Position numbers and translations under genes: made by a program. 14,391 nucleotides of DNA from JAGHKQ01 sp041920565 (GTDB lineage Bacteria > Bacillota > Bacilli > Bacillales > Bacillaceae_G). The stretch's first letter is position 1, and every line of letters begins with the position of its first letter. Below the pieces are notes generated by a model. That model did not search any database. It worked only from the letters and a program-made list of their open reading frames with translations, and was not told the origin of the DNA. The DNA is taken from positions 1 through 14,391 of the forward strand of contig JBHGXS010000011.1 in NCBI GenBank assembly GCA_041920565.1, written 5' to 3'. Shown here piece after piece: positions 6,099-14,099 of this stretch.

Positions 6099-7161
6099 GT
6101 TCCTCTACTCCCAAAATCTTATTTGCGATATAGCAAGAATCGGCCGCCATAATATCCTCCGGGACGCCTTGCCCGATCGTGATAAACGATAAAGGATACG
6201 GATAGTGATACAACAAGTTTAAAGCAGCGCCGAAGCAGGTGCTTTCATCCCATTTTGTCAAAATCAGTTTATCAATTTGGACGTCTTTCATTTTATTCAT
6301 AATTTCCTTCATATCCTGCCAGCGGCTCGTCATGCTTAACACAAGGTAGTTTTCTGTCTTAGCAGAGTGAGACAAAAACCGATTCACTTCTTCAATGTAT
6401 TGATCATCTAAATAATTGCGGCCTGCACTGTCCATAAAAATGATTTGACAATGTTTCAAGGCTTCCATAGAAGGAAGCATCTGTTCCGGGCTTTCTACTA
6501 CTTGTATCGGAACATTTAATATATTGGCGTACGTTCGCAATTGCTCAACAGCCGCAATCCGGAAGGTATCAGCTGTCAAAAAACCGACTTTATTGCGGTT
6601 AAAGAGCACTTCTCTCGCCGCAAGCTTAGCAATCGTCGTCGTTTTCCCTACTCCTGTCGGTCCGACCAAGGTAATGAGTTCTACAGAAGAGCGTGAAACA
6701 GGCTCCTTTGAAATCCCGTCCTCTATAAGTTGTTGGACGATTTCCTTGAACTTCCCTTGTATTGTCGTACCTGATTGTTGATTGATATCACTTTTATAAA
6801 ACAGCTTCTTAAGGATAAATTGAATGACCTCTTCATCTACTTCTTGCTGCTTCAATCGGTCTACCCATGGTTGTACATGCTTTGGAATGGCAGAATTCTC
6901 TTGTTGCTTTGCCGTCAATTGCCGGAACATGCTTTTTAGTTCGGCAAGCTCCCGCATCACGTCGTCTTGGGAAACGGCAGCGCTATTCTGTTTCTCGTCT
7001 ACAGCTGCCACAACCTCAAGCTTCCGTTTTTGCCAGAAACCAAAAAATCCGCCCGTCTTAATTTCTTTTGTACTTAAGACAACAGCATGCTCCCCCAGGT
7101 CAGACCGGATCATTCGAACGGCTTGTTCCAAATTATCGGCAATATATTTCTTTAATTTCAT
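6091..7161 (-). CDS. flhF: FlhF, SRP-type GTPase for flagellar placement
   Basis: This 356-aa protein has the three-part FlhF layout: a basic N-terminal B domain (about 1-110, with a linker), an N domain (about 110-155) and an SRP-type G domain. Motifs are G1 GPTGVGKTT (167-175), G2 DTFRIAAVEQL (198-208), G3 DSAGR (244-248), G4 TKWDE (302-306) and closing loop GQGVPED (330-336). G4 carries Trp where SRP GTPases usually have Leu (TKLDE); the specificity Asp is intact. FlhF marks the site of flagellar assembly with FlhG. The start overlaps the flhA stop by 4 nt (ATGA), and the 3' end overlaps flhG. Confidence 0.96.
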   Translation of the reverse strand: MKLKKYIADNLEQAVRMIRSDLGEHAVVLSTKEIKTGGFFGFWQKRKLEVVAAVDEKQNSAAVSQDDVMRELAELKSMFRQLTAKQQENSAIPKHVQPWVDRLKQQEVDEEVIQFILKKLFYKSDINQQSGTTIQGKFKEIVQQLIEDGISKEPVSRSSVELITLVGPTGVGKTTTIAKLAAREVLFNRNKVGFLTADTFRIAAVEQLRTYANILNVPIQVVESPEQMLPSMEALKHCQIIFMDSAGRNYLDDQYIEEVNRFLSHSAKTENYLVLSMTSRWQDMKEIMNKMKDVQIDKLILTKWDESTCFGAALNLLYHYPYPLSFITIGQGVPEDIMAADSCYIANKILGVEEHE

Positions 7162-9188
7162 AGAGCAATCACTCCAACATTATTCACTTCTATATCCGGT
7201 TCCAGTTCATTATAGGAGAGAACGGCTATAGATGCGCCCATCCTTTCGATGATTTGGCGCACATACATCCGAATCATCGGTGACGCTAAAATAAGCGGCT
7301 GAAGCCCCGCTCCGGCCATTTTCTGGCTCCACTCATTGATGGAACGGGCAAGCTGCTGCGTAGTTTCAGGATCCAAAGCCAAATACGTGCCTTGCTCGGT
7401 TTGCTGAATGCACTCGGATATCTTTTTTTCTGTATGAGCGGACAACGTAAGAACCTGAATTTTTTTATCCTCTGCATATTGTTTCGTAATCTGTCGCGAT
7501 AAGGCTTGCCGCACATATTCCGTAAGAACATCCATGTTCTTTGTCATTGCCCCGTAGTCTGCCAAAGCTTCAAAGATCGAAGCAAGGTTGCGAATGGAAA
7601 TGCCTTCTCTCAAGAGCTTTTGCAATACTTTTTGTACTTCGCCCGGCGATAAAAGCTGAGGCACTACTTCTTCCACAAGAGTCGGATACGTTTCTTTTAA
7701 ATTGTCGATCAATTGCTTCGTTTCTTCTCTTCCCAGGATTTCATGTGCATGTTTACGGATTGTCTCCGTCAAATGCGTTCCAATTACCGAAGAGGCATCG
7801 ACTACAGTGTACCCGAACAGCTCTGCTTGCTCTTTCATTTCTTCGTTAATCCATAATGCAGGCAATCCAAATGTCGGTTCCACTGTTTCTATTCCGACAA
7901 TGCCATGTTCAAAGTCTCCGGGACTCAACATAAGATAATGGCCAAGCAAAATCTCTCCTCTTGCAATTTCGTTTCCTTTAAGCTTAATGACATATTCGTT
8001 CGGATTTAATAAAATATTGTCGCGAATGCGAATAACCGGCACAATGAGCCCCATTTCCAACGCAAACTGTCTGCGAATCATGACAACGCGGTCCAATAAA
8101 TCACCGCCCTGATTGACATCAGCCAACGGAATCAACCCTAACCCAAACTCAAACTCAATAGGATCCACTTGAAGAAGGGACAATACGTTTTCAGGCTTTC
8201 GATCTTCCTGCAGCTCATGCTTCGCTTGAGACTCCTGTTCCTCCATTTGCTTTTGCTCGCTTGCCTTTTGCATCGTATAGCCGGCAAAGACCAAAAGGCC
8301 CGCAATCGGCCATGTAACAAAGATGCCAACGGGTGTAAACAATCCAAATAAAGCCATACACCCGGCCACAACATAAAGAAGCTTCGGATACGCAAAGATT
8401 TGACGAGTCAAATCTTCGCCCAGATTTCCATCGGAAGCTGCTCTTGTGACGACAATACCGGTAGCTGTTGAAATTAAAAGCGCTGGAATTTGGCTGACAA
8501 GTCCGTCCCCGATAGATAAAAGTGTAAAGGTGCTCAGGGATTGCATGGCATCCATCCCGTGCATCGTCATTCCGATAATGAAGCCGCCAATGACGTTTAT
8601 AATCAAGATGATGATACCCGCAATGGCATCTCCCTTGACGAATTTACTGGCCCCGTCCATCGCCCCATAAAAATCCGCTTCTTGTTCCACTTTTCTTCTG
8701 CGCATCCGCGCTTCTTGATCGCTTATGAGCCCGGCGCCCAAATCGGCATCGATACTCATTTGCTTTCCGGGCATCGCATCTAATGTAAAACGTGCTGCCA
8801 CTTCTGCGACACGCTCAGAACCCTTGGTAATAACTAAAAATTGAATGATAACTAAAATAATAAACACGACAAATCCGACTACCGCATTTCCGCCGATCAC
8901 AAAATGGCCAAATACCTCAATGACTTTGCCGGCTTGTGCATTGGAGAGAATGGACCGGGTACTGGATACATTCAACGCTAATCGAAACAATGTCGTTAAT
9001 AATAAAAGGGAAGGAAAAATGGAAAATTCAAGAGGTTCCTTCATATTCATGCCGACCAAAATGATCATAATCGAAAGCGAAAGATTGATGATCAGCAAAA
9101 AATCCAGCAGGAATGTCGGCATGGGAATGACCATCATGACCACTATTAAAAGAATTGCTAGTAATACGGATAAATCCTTGATTTTCAT
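7158..9188 (-). CDS. flhA: FlhA, flagellar type III export gate protein
   Basis: From the ATG at 9188 this is a 676-aa protein, the normal length. The N-terminal half has about eight membrane segments. The FHIPEP signature (AARFTLDAMPGKQMSIDADL) follows, then FVKGDAIAG with the conserved aspartate (about residue 187). The C-terminal half is the cytosolic domain that docks chaperones and export substrates. FlhA forms the nonameric ring of the export gate with FlhB and FliPQR. I prefer the ATG at 9188 because MKIKDLSVLL lines up with the B. subtilis start MSTRDLSVL. A GGTG lies 5 nt upstream of it. An earlier in-frame ATG at 9203 adds five residues but has a poor ribosome-binding site. It follows flhB by under 20 nt and overlaps flhF by 4 nt. 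Confidence 0.96.
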   Translation of the reverse strand: MKIKDLSVLLAILLIVVMMVIPMPTFLLDFLLIINLSLSIMIILVGMNMKEPLEFSIFPSLLLLTTLFRLALNVSSTRSILSNAQAGKVIEVFGHFVIGGNAVVGFVVFIILVIIQFLVITKGSERVAEVAARFTLDAMPGKQMSIDADLGAGLISDQEARMRRRKVEQEADFYGAMDGASKFVKGDAIAGIIILIINVIGGFIIGMTMHGMDAMQSLSTFTLLSIGDGLVSQIPALLISTATGIVVTRAASDGNLGEDLTRQIFAYPKLLYVVAGCMALFGLFTPVGIFVTWPIAGLLVFAGYTMQKASEQKQMEEQESQAKHELQEDRKPENVLSLLQVDPIEFEFGLGLIPLADVNQGGDLLDRVVMIRRQFALEMGLIVPVIRIRDNILLNPNEYVIKLKGNEIARGEILLGHYLMLSPGDFEHGIVGIETVEPTFGLPALWINEEMKEQAELFGYTVVDASSVIGTHLTETIRKHAHEILGREETKQLIDNLKETYPTLVEEVVPQLLSPGEVQKVLQKLLREGISIRNLASIFEALADYGAMTKNMDVLTEYVRQALSRQITKQYAEDKKIQVLTLSAHTEKKISECIQQTEQGTYLALDPETTQQLARSINEWSQKMAGAGLQPLILASPMIRMYVRQIIERMGASIAVLSYNELEPDIEVNNVGVIAL

Positions 9189-9206
9189 GAAGACACCACG
9201 CATTGA

Positions 9207-10283
9207 TTAAAATTTCTTTTTTAAGCGGTATACGTAAGCTAATATTTCGGCTACTGCTTTAAACATTTCTTCAGGAATTTCTTCCCCTACTTCTACAGAA
9301 GCATAAAGAGCTCTGGCAAGCGGTTTATTTTCCATTACTACAATGTCGTGTTCTTTCCCGACATCTTTTATCCTCTGCGCCACGTAATCGACACCTTTGG
9401 CGATTACGGTAGGGGCGCCCATTTCATTTGCATCATATTGGATAGCAACCGCGTAATGCGTAGGGTTGGTAATAATGACATCCGCTTTCGGAACGGACTG
9501 GATCATTCGATTCATCGAGAATTGCCGTTGCTTTTCCTTAATCTTATGCTTGATAAGCGGATCGCCCTCCGTTTTTTTATGCTCATCTTTCACTTCTTGC
9601 TTACTCATGCGCAAATTTTTTTCATGATCCAACCGTTGATACATATAATCCAATACCGAAATGACAACGTATAATGCGGAAAGAATGATTCCTAATTTCA
9701 TCACAATGCTTACCATCGTCTGAATAAAAGTGTAAACATCGCTTTCTCCTAAACGAAGAATGGTATAGATTTCTTTTTTAATAACAAAATAGGAAACAAA
9801 AAAAATCATAATAATTTTGATGATCGACTTTAACAATTCAACCACGGAGCGCATGGAGAAAATCCGCTTCGCCCCTTCAATCGGATTTATTTTTTTTAAA
9901 TCCATCTTTAACGGCTCGGTTGTCACTAAAAATCCGACTTGCCCCAAGACTGATAAGAGGGCAGCTACAAAAGCAAGTCCCAATACCGGTGTAGTCATCT
10001 TAAACGCAATCACAGTCAGCTGCAAGAAAAGCGATTCAACAGAATCCGCAGTCAAATCCCATAACACATAGTCCGAAAACCCGCGCCGAAACAAAGCTAA
10101 CAGGGATTGCCCCAATTGTTTGCTGTATACAAGCAAGAATAGAAAAGCAGCCAGCAACAGAAAGGAAGATTGCAAGTCCATGCTTTTCGCAACTTGCCCT
10201 TTTTTTCTTGCCTCTTGCTTTTTTTTCGGTGTTGCTTTTTCTGTTTTTTCTCCGGAAAACAGCTGTAAATCTAACCTAAGCAT
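9207..10283 (-). CDS. flhB: FlhB, flagellar export gate and substrate-specificity switch protein
   Basis: This 358-aa protein begins MLRLDLQLFSGEKTEKATPK, the typical FlhB N-terminus. It has four membrane segments (about 37-55, 88-116, 148-168 and 188-212). The cytosolic domain carries the self-cleavage site NPTH at 273-276, intact. In characterised flagella, cleavage between N and P, together with FliK, switches export from hook to filament proteins. The switch site is kept although fliK and the hook genes are not in this operon. The gene starts 1 nt after the fliR stop, with GGAGTG as ribosome-binding site. Confidence 0.97.
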   Translation of the reverse strand: MLRLDLQLFSGEKTEKATPKKKQEARKKGQVAKSMDLQSSFLLLAAFLFLLVYSKQLGQSLLALFRRGFSDYVLWDLTADSVESLFLQLTVIAFKMTTPVLGLAFVAALLSVLGQVGFLVTTEPLKMDLKKINPIEGAKRIFSMRSVVELLKSIIKIIMIFFVSYFVIKKEIYTILRLGESDVYTFIQTMVSIVMKLGIILSALYVVISVLDYMYQRLDHEKNLRMSKQEVKDEHKKTEGDPLIKHKIKEKQRQFSMNRMIQSVPKADVIITNPTHYAVAIQYDANEMGAPTVIAKGVDYVAQRIKDVGKEHDIVVMENKPLARALYASVEVGEEIPEEMFKAVAEILAYVYRLKKKF

Positions 10284-10284
10284 G

Positions 10285-11058
10285 TTACACTCCTAAAAGA
10301 CGAATCATCCGCTCGAGCGATTCTACCATTTCTGTAAGCAATAGATGTATTAAATAGAAGAAACTCGGCACGGCAAGAAAGAAAACGATAAAATGAACGA
10401 TAATTTTGATCGGCAATCCGACAACAATCACGTTCATTTGCGGTGTTGCTTTTCCCATAATGCCAAGGGCCAAATCTACTAAAAACAAGACGCCAATAAA
10501 TGGTCCGGCAATTAAAAATGCAATGATAAATATATGAGAAAATGTTTCAAGCAAAAATTCCGAAAACGTCCCTTTCGTAAAATCAGGGATCCATTGGGTG
10601 ATCGGAATCCATTCATAGCTTATAAGAATCCCTTTCAGCAGCAAATGATGAGCATTGCTAGAAAGAAAGAATAATATCGTTATCGCCCTCTTAAAGCTTC
10701 CTGTAATGGGAACGCTTGTCCCCGATGAAGGATCAAACAAGGTCGCCATGGCAAAGCCTGTTTGCAAATCAATAAAAGAACCGGCAATTTGCACAGCATA
10801 TAAAAATAAAGAAGCCACAAACCCAAGTGCCAGCCCTAGTATGGATTCTTTTAAGACCAATAAATAATACATATGATTGATCGAGATGGCCTCCGATGGA
10901 GAAACAATCCCAGCGCAAAGCAAGGAGATAAAGAATACCGTTCCCCACTTATACAAACGCGGGATTTGTCTCATTGAAAAAATAGGTGCCGTTACAAAGA
11001 AAGCTGTCATTCTCGTAAATATAAGTAAAAATGCAGGTAATTGATTCAACCATTCCAT
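10285..11058 (-). CDS. fliR: FliR, flagellar export gate protein
   Basis: This 257-aa polytopic membrane protein is of usual length. It has the FliR signatures GFAMATLFDPSSGTSVPI (101-118) and KATPQMNVIVVGLPIKI (203-219). With FliP5 and FliQ4 a single FliR forms the helical core of the export gate. The start is 4 nt after the fliQ stop with only a weak ribosome-binding site (CGGATAG), suggesting coupled translation. The 3' end is 1 nt from flhB. Confidence 0.97.
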   Translation of the reverse strand: MEWLNQLPAFLLIFTRMTAFFVTAPIFSMRQIPRLYKWGTVFFISLLCAGIVSPSEAISINHMYYLLVLKESILGLALGFVASLFLYAVQIAGSFIDLQTGFAMATLFDPSSGTSVPITGSFKRAITILFFLSSNAHHLLLKGILISYEWIPITQWIPDFTKGTFSEFLLETFSHIFIIAFLIAGPFIGVLFLVDLALGIMGKATPQMNVIVVGLPIKIIVHFIVFFLAVPSFFYLIHLLLTEMVESLERMIRLLGV

Positions 11059-11062
11059 AATA

Positions 11063-11332
11063 CTATCCGATAAACTCTACCAAGTTTGCAAAAATATTTT
11101 TTGTGAAATCCAGCAATAGATGCAACATCCACGGACCAAAAAACAGTAAGCTGACAAAAACAGCAATGATTTTTGGAATAAACGCCAATGTTTGCTCTTG
11201 AATTTGCGTTACCGTTTGAAAGATGCTAACAATCAAACCGACGACAAGCGCCGTCCCTAAAACAGGTGCTATAACATATATGATGGTATAAATCGATTGC
11301 TGTGCCAAATGGACCAACATTTCTTCCGTCAT
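11063..11332 (-). CDS. fliQ: FliQ, flagellar export gate protein
   Basis: This 89-aa protein forms a two-helix hairpin (about 14-38 and 50-75) joined by the conserved loop FQTVTQIQEQTLAFIPK. That is the family's standard length and signature. FliQ wraps the FliP-FliR core of the export gate. The ATG is preceded by AGAGGAG about 9 nt upstream. It lies 15 nt downstream of fliP. Confidence 0.97.
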   Translation of the reverse strand: MTEEMLVHLAQQSIYTIIYVIAPVLGTALVVGLIVSIFQTVTQIQEQTLAFIPKIIAVFVSLLFFGPWMLHLLLDFTKNIFANLVEFIG

Positions 11333-11347
11333 GTTCCATTACTCCTC

Positions 11348-12097
11348 TTAAAAACTTAACAGAAGGGACTTGACAACCAAGTACCAGCCGTCTGCTAAAA
11401 TAAACAATAAAATTTTAAAAGGCAGCGAGATGATTACCGGCGGCAGCATCATCATTCCCATCGCCATTAAAATGCTAGATACAATCATATCAATAAGTAA
11501 AAACGGGATAAAAATCATAAATCCCATTTGAAAGGCTGTCTTCAGCTCGCTTATCGCAAAAGCAGGGACAAGCGTCGTCAATGGAATGTCTTCTATCGTT
11601 TTTGGTTTCTCTGCTTTCTGGTAATCTAAAAACAATGTTAAATCTTTTTCCCGCGTATGCTTGGCCATGAATTCCTTCAACGGTGCACTTGCTTCATCGA
11701 AGGCTTCTTGCTGAGAGATCTTGCCGTCCATGAAGGGCTGTACTGCCTTTGTGTTAATATCTGAAAAGATAGGTCCCATAATGAAAAAGGTAAGAAATAA
11801 AGCCAGCCCGACCAACACTTGATTGGGCGGCATTTGCTGAGTCCCCAGCGCTGTTCTTATGAATGACAGCACAATGACAATTCGGGTAAAACTGGTCATC
11901 AGCAATAAAATGGCAGGAGCAACTGATAAAATCGTTAATAATAAGACCAGCTTTAAGGAGGTCGCTACATCTCCCGGTTTATCAGATAATCCCCATTTGC
12001 TGTCGATTCCGGGTATGATTGAAGTGCTTGCCGCTGCATGCGTTACATCTGAAAACAGAAAAAAACAAACAGCTGCAAACAATACAATTTTTTTCAT
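11348..12097 (-). CDS. fliP: FliP, flagellar export gate protein
   Basis: The protein has 249 aa from the chosen ATG. An N-terminal signal peptide (about 1-23, ending near THAAA) is followed by about four membrane segments. The family core RTALGTQQMPPNQVLVGLAL is present, as is the KAVQPFMDGKISQQEAFDEA loop. FliP is the pentameric centre of the export channel. A TTG directly before the ATG is possible, but the ATG is better spaced from GGAGGGAG. It follows fliO by 17 nt. Confidence 0.97.
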   Translation of the reverse strand: MKKIVLFAAVCFFLFSDVTHAAASTSIIPGIDSKWGLSDKPGDVATSLKLVLLLTILSVAPAILLLMTSFTRIVIVLSFIRTALGTQQMPPNQVLVGLALFLTFFIMGPIFSDINTKAVQPFMDGKISQQEAFDEASAPLKEFMAKHTREKDLTLFLDYQKAEKPKTIEDIPLTTLVPAFAISELKTAFQMGFMIFIPFLLIDMIVSSILMAMGMMMLPPVIISLPFKILLFILADGWYLVVKSLLLSF

Positions 12098-12114
12098 CAA
12101 GCTCCCTCCTCTCC

Positions 12115-12699
12115 TTATTTATTTAAATGTCTTTCCAGCTCTTTAATCGGAATTTCCTTATTGTTTTGATACAACTCGGAATGGAGCATATCTTCCCATG
12201 ATTTACCGTTTCCCTTTTTCAGCGGAAACCACTGTCTCATTGTTCTTGCTTGCTCAACAGCCAACATATTTAATAAAGCATCCTGTTCCTCTCCCGGCGG
12301 GATCTCTCGAAGCAATTGAATGTTGTCTCCCACACCGACGATATATAACGTATCCCCAATCATGAGAAGTTGAATGGAACGTTGATTTCCAAACGAATGT
12401 CCGCCCAAAGCATGAAATACTCCGTTAGTTTGCAGCCCTTTCGTCTTGGAGCCCAGAAATTTTAAAAATATAAATAAAAGAACAATAATGAACAGAAACG
12501 AAAAAATGAATTTGGCTGCAACAGGAAAAATGGAAGGAGTTTGCTCTTCTTTCTTTATGCCCTTTTTGTTGTCTGATTGATTAGAATCTTTTTGATACAT
12601 ATCGTACACGCTGGAATTCTTCTCAGCATGGGAAACATGGGAAATCGACAAAAACAGCAAAAGCACGAATGTGAAAATAACGCTTATCTTCTTCATCAT
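12115..12699 (-). CDS. fliO: FliO (FliZ of Bacillus), flagellar export gate assembly protein
   Basis: This 194-aa protein has a signal peptide (1-25, cleavage near HVSHA). A short charged periplasmic-side segment follows, then one membrane helix (about 58-81) and a cytosolic domain with the family pattern RSIQLLMIGDTLYIVGVGDN. FliO helps build the FliP ring. In B. subtilis the gene is called fliZ and sits directly before fliP, as here, though cheY precedes it there and is absent here. The ATG overlaps the fliN stop by 4 nt (ATGA). Confidence 0.92.
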   Translation of the reverse strand: MMKKISVIFTFVLLLFLSISHVSHAEKNSSVYDMYQKDSNQSDNKKGIKKEEQTPSIFPVAAKFIFSFLFIIVLLFIFLKFLGSKTKGLQTNGVFHALGGHSFGNQRSIQLLMIGDTLYIVGVGDNIQLLREIPPGEEQDALLNMLAVEQARTMRQWFPLKKGNGKSWEDMLHSELYQNNKEIPIKELERHLNK

Positions 12700-13046
12700 G
12701 TTAAATTTTTCTCCATTTCCCGCTTTGAGATAATGTCCGTAATTCGAATTGCAAAATTCTCGTCAACCACGACCACTTCCGCTTCTGCAATCGGAGTGTT
12801 ATTGATCAATACATCCGCATGTTCCCCCGCTAGTTTATTGATCTTCATAATCGTACCCGGTTTGAATTCTAAAATTTCCCTTACATTTTTTTCAACTCGC
12901 CCCAGCTCTACTACCAGTTCAAGTGAAACATCTGTAATTTGTTCCAAATGATAATCATTTCTCTGATCGCTTCGTTCTTCTACAATTGGAGAAAATTGAA
13001 CGACTTTTATATTTTCATAGGACTTAGAGTGGTTATTGTCTTTCAC
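12696..13046 (-). CDS. fliN: FliN-type flagellar C-ring protein, short form lacking the FliY CheC-like domain
   Basis: This 116-aa protein is essentially one SpoA domain (about 35-107): LELVVELGRVEKNVREIL, the conserved KLAGEHADVLINN and VVVVDENFAIRITDII. In B. subtilis this domain is the C-terminus of the 378-aa FliY, which also has a CheY-binding N-terminus and CheC-like phosphatase domains; none of these is present here. The segment KVVQFSP (14-20) before the domain resembles the linker upstream of SpoA in FliY, suggesting loss of the upstream part from a FliY ancestor. The start is GTG at 13044-13046 with GAGAGGAAAG about 7 nt upstream, 21 nt after ylxF. No fliM precedes it. Confidence 0.9.
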   Translation of the reverse strand: MKDNNHSKSYENIKVVQFSPIVEERSDQRNDYHLEQITDVSLELVVELGRVEKNVREILEFKPGTIMKINKLAGEHADVLINNTPIAEAEVVVVDENFAIRITDIISKREMEKNLT

Positions 13047-13067
13047 GTTTTCTTTCCTCTCTTACAA

Positions 13068-13634
13068 TTATGATTCATTGTTTGCTAATAGTTCGTTTAA
13101 TCGACTCATCAAATCAGCTGCCTTTTGCGGTTCCATTTTCTCGAGAATGCCTGCCCTTTCGTAAGTTCTCATAAATTGAAAAATTTGGACAGCATCTTCA
13201 GGTTTTACCAGCGAAAGCACTTCTGCTGCTTTTTGTGGTGACATTTCAGTATAGACTTTAGCTAATTGTTTGTAAGATGAAGTTGCATCACTTTCTTCGT
13301 TTTCACCTGCATTTTCAGTTGATATATTGTTTTCTTTCTCTGCAGATGAAGCAAATTCCAATTCTTCCACTTTCGTTTGAAGGTCTTGAATGGTCTTCTC
13401 TTTTTCTCTTAATTCTCTTTGTAATTGATTCATTCGATTCTCTAAATTTTGATTTGATTGTGAAGAATCTTGTGAAACTGTAGATTTTTGAAAAAGATCC
13501 CCCCTCCACTCAGGAAATGCATTTTTAATATCGTATCCCATGAAATATGCTAAAATCACAGTAAGAACAAGCGTAAAGAACAAGGGGACTGCGACCATGT
13601 AAAGAAATCCTTCCCATTTTCTTTTTACATTCAT
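13068..13634 (-). CDS. ylxF: YlxF/MotE family protein, probable flagellar stator chaperone
   Basis: This 188-aa protein has one N-terminal membrane helix (about 10-31), then a coiled coil (about 55-97, Gln/Glu/Leu-rich). A C-terminal MgtE-N-like domain carries the duplicated family motif MSPQKAAEVLSLVKPEDAVQ and MEPQKAADLMSRLN. In B. subtilis ylxF sits between fliJ and fliK. The related MotE of rhizobia stabilises the periplasmic stator protein MotC; this role is not proven in Bacillus. The ATG has GGAGGGGAG upstream. The next gene here is fliN, not fliK. Confidence 0.9.
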   Translation of the reverse strand: MNVKRKWEGFLYMVAVPLFFTLVLTVILAYFMGYDIKNAFPEWRGDLFQKSTVSQDSSQSNQNLENRMNQLQRELREKEKTIQDLQTKVEELEFASSAEKENNISTENAGENEESDATSSYKQLAKVYTEMSPQKAAEVLSLVKPEDAVQIFQFMRTYERAGILEKMEPQKAADLMSRLNELLANNES

Positions 13635-13652
13635 CCTGTCTCCCCTCCAAGT

Positions 13653-14099
13653 CTATGATTGATAGTAACTGCGAAAATAACGTAGCGTTGCCATTTCATC
13701 CAGCATGGCTTGTTCTTGCTGCCTTATTTTTTCTTCATATTGCACCCGCAACTTCTCTTTCCAATCTTTCCAAGCCTTTTCTTCTTGTTTTCTTTCCGAT
13801 AAGTATTGCCGCTGCTGTCCTATTTCTTCATCGATTTTCTCCAATGTTTGCTGTAAATCATGAATTCTCTTCTCTAACATATCTACATATACATTGTGAT
13901 CATGGATTTCCGTTACTTTTAAAGGAGCTTTCCACTCCTCCCAAGAGCGTATTTTTTCATCACGAACAGCATTGATAGAATGGTATTCTTCTTCTATTCT
14001 TTTTCTTCTTTGCATCAATTCATGTAACTGCTTTGAAGCATGTTCCGTTTCTTTTTCTTTCATGGATAAAATACGGTCATACGGGAACCGAAAACTCAT
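13653..14099 (-). CDS. fliJ: FliJ, flagellar export ATPase stalk protein
   Basis: This 148-aa protein is almost wholly charged coiled coil and begins MSFRFPYDRILSMKEKETEH, the typical FliJ start and length. FliJ forms the stalk inside the FliI hexamer and links the ATPase to FlhA. The ATG overlaps the fliI stop by 4 nt (ATGA). It is followed by ylxF after 18 nt. Confidence 0.93.
   Translation of the reverse strand: MSFRFPYDRILSMKEKETEHASKQLHELMQRRKRIEEEYHSINAVRDEKIRSWEEWKAPLKVTEIHDHNVYVDMLEKRIHDLQQTLEKIDEEIGQQRQYLSERKQEEKAWKDWKEKLRVQYEEKIRQQEQAMLDEMATLRYFRSYYQS

Noticed and set aside
7185..7200. SigD-like -10 (CCGGATAT) at the flhA 3' end as a promoter for flhF
   Set aside because: The match to GCCGATAT is imperfect, no TAAA -35 is found at the right distance, and it lies in conserved coding sequence.
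7286..7531. Small frames inside flhA and other flagellar genes
   Set aside because: They are shadows of well-conserved genes with no ribosome-binding sites or recognisable motifs.
9189..9203. Five-residue longer FlhA start at 9203
   Set aside because: It has a poor ribosome-binding site, and alignment with the known FlhA N-terminus favours the ATG at 9188. It remains possible.
12098..12100. TTG start for FliP one codon upstream
   Set aside because: The adjacent ATG is better spaced from the ribosome-binding site and is the common start type.
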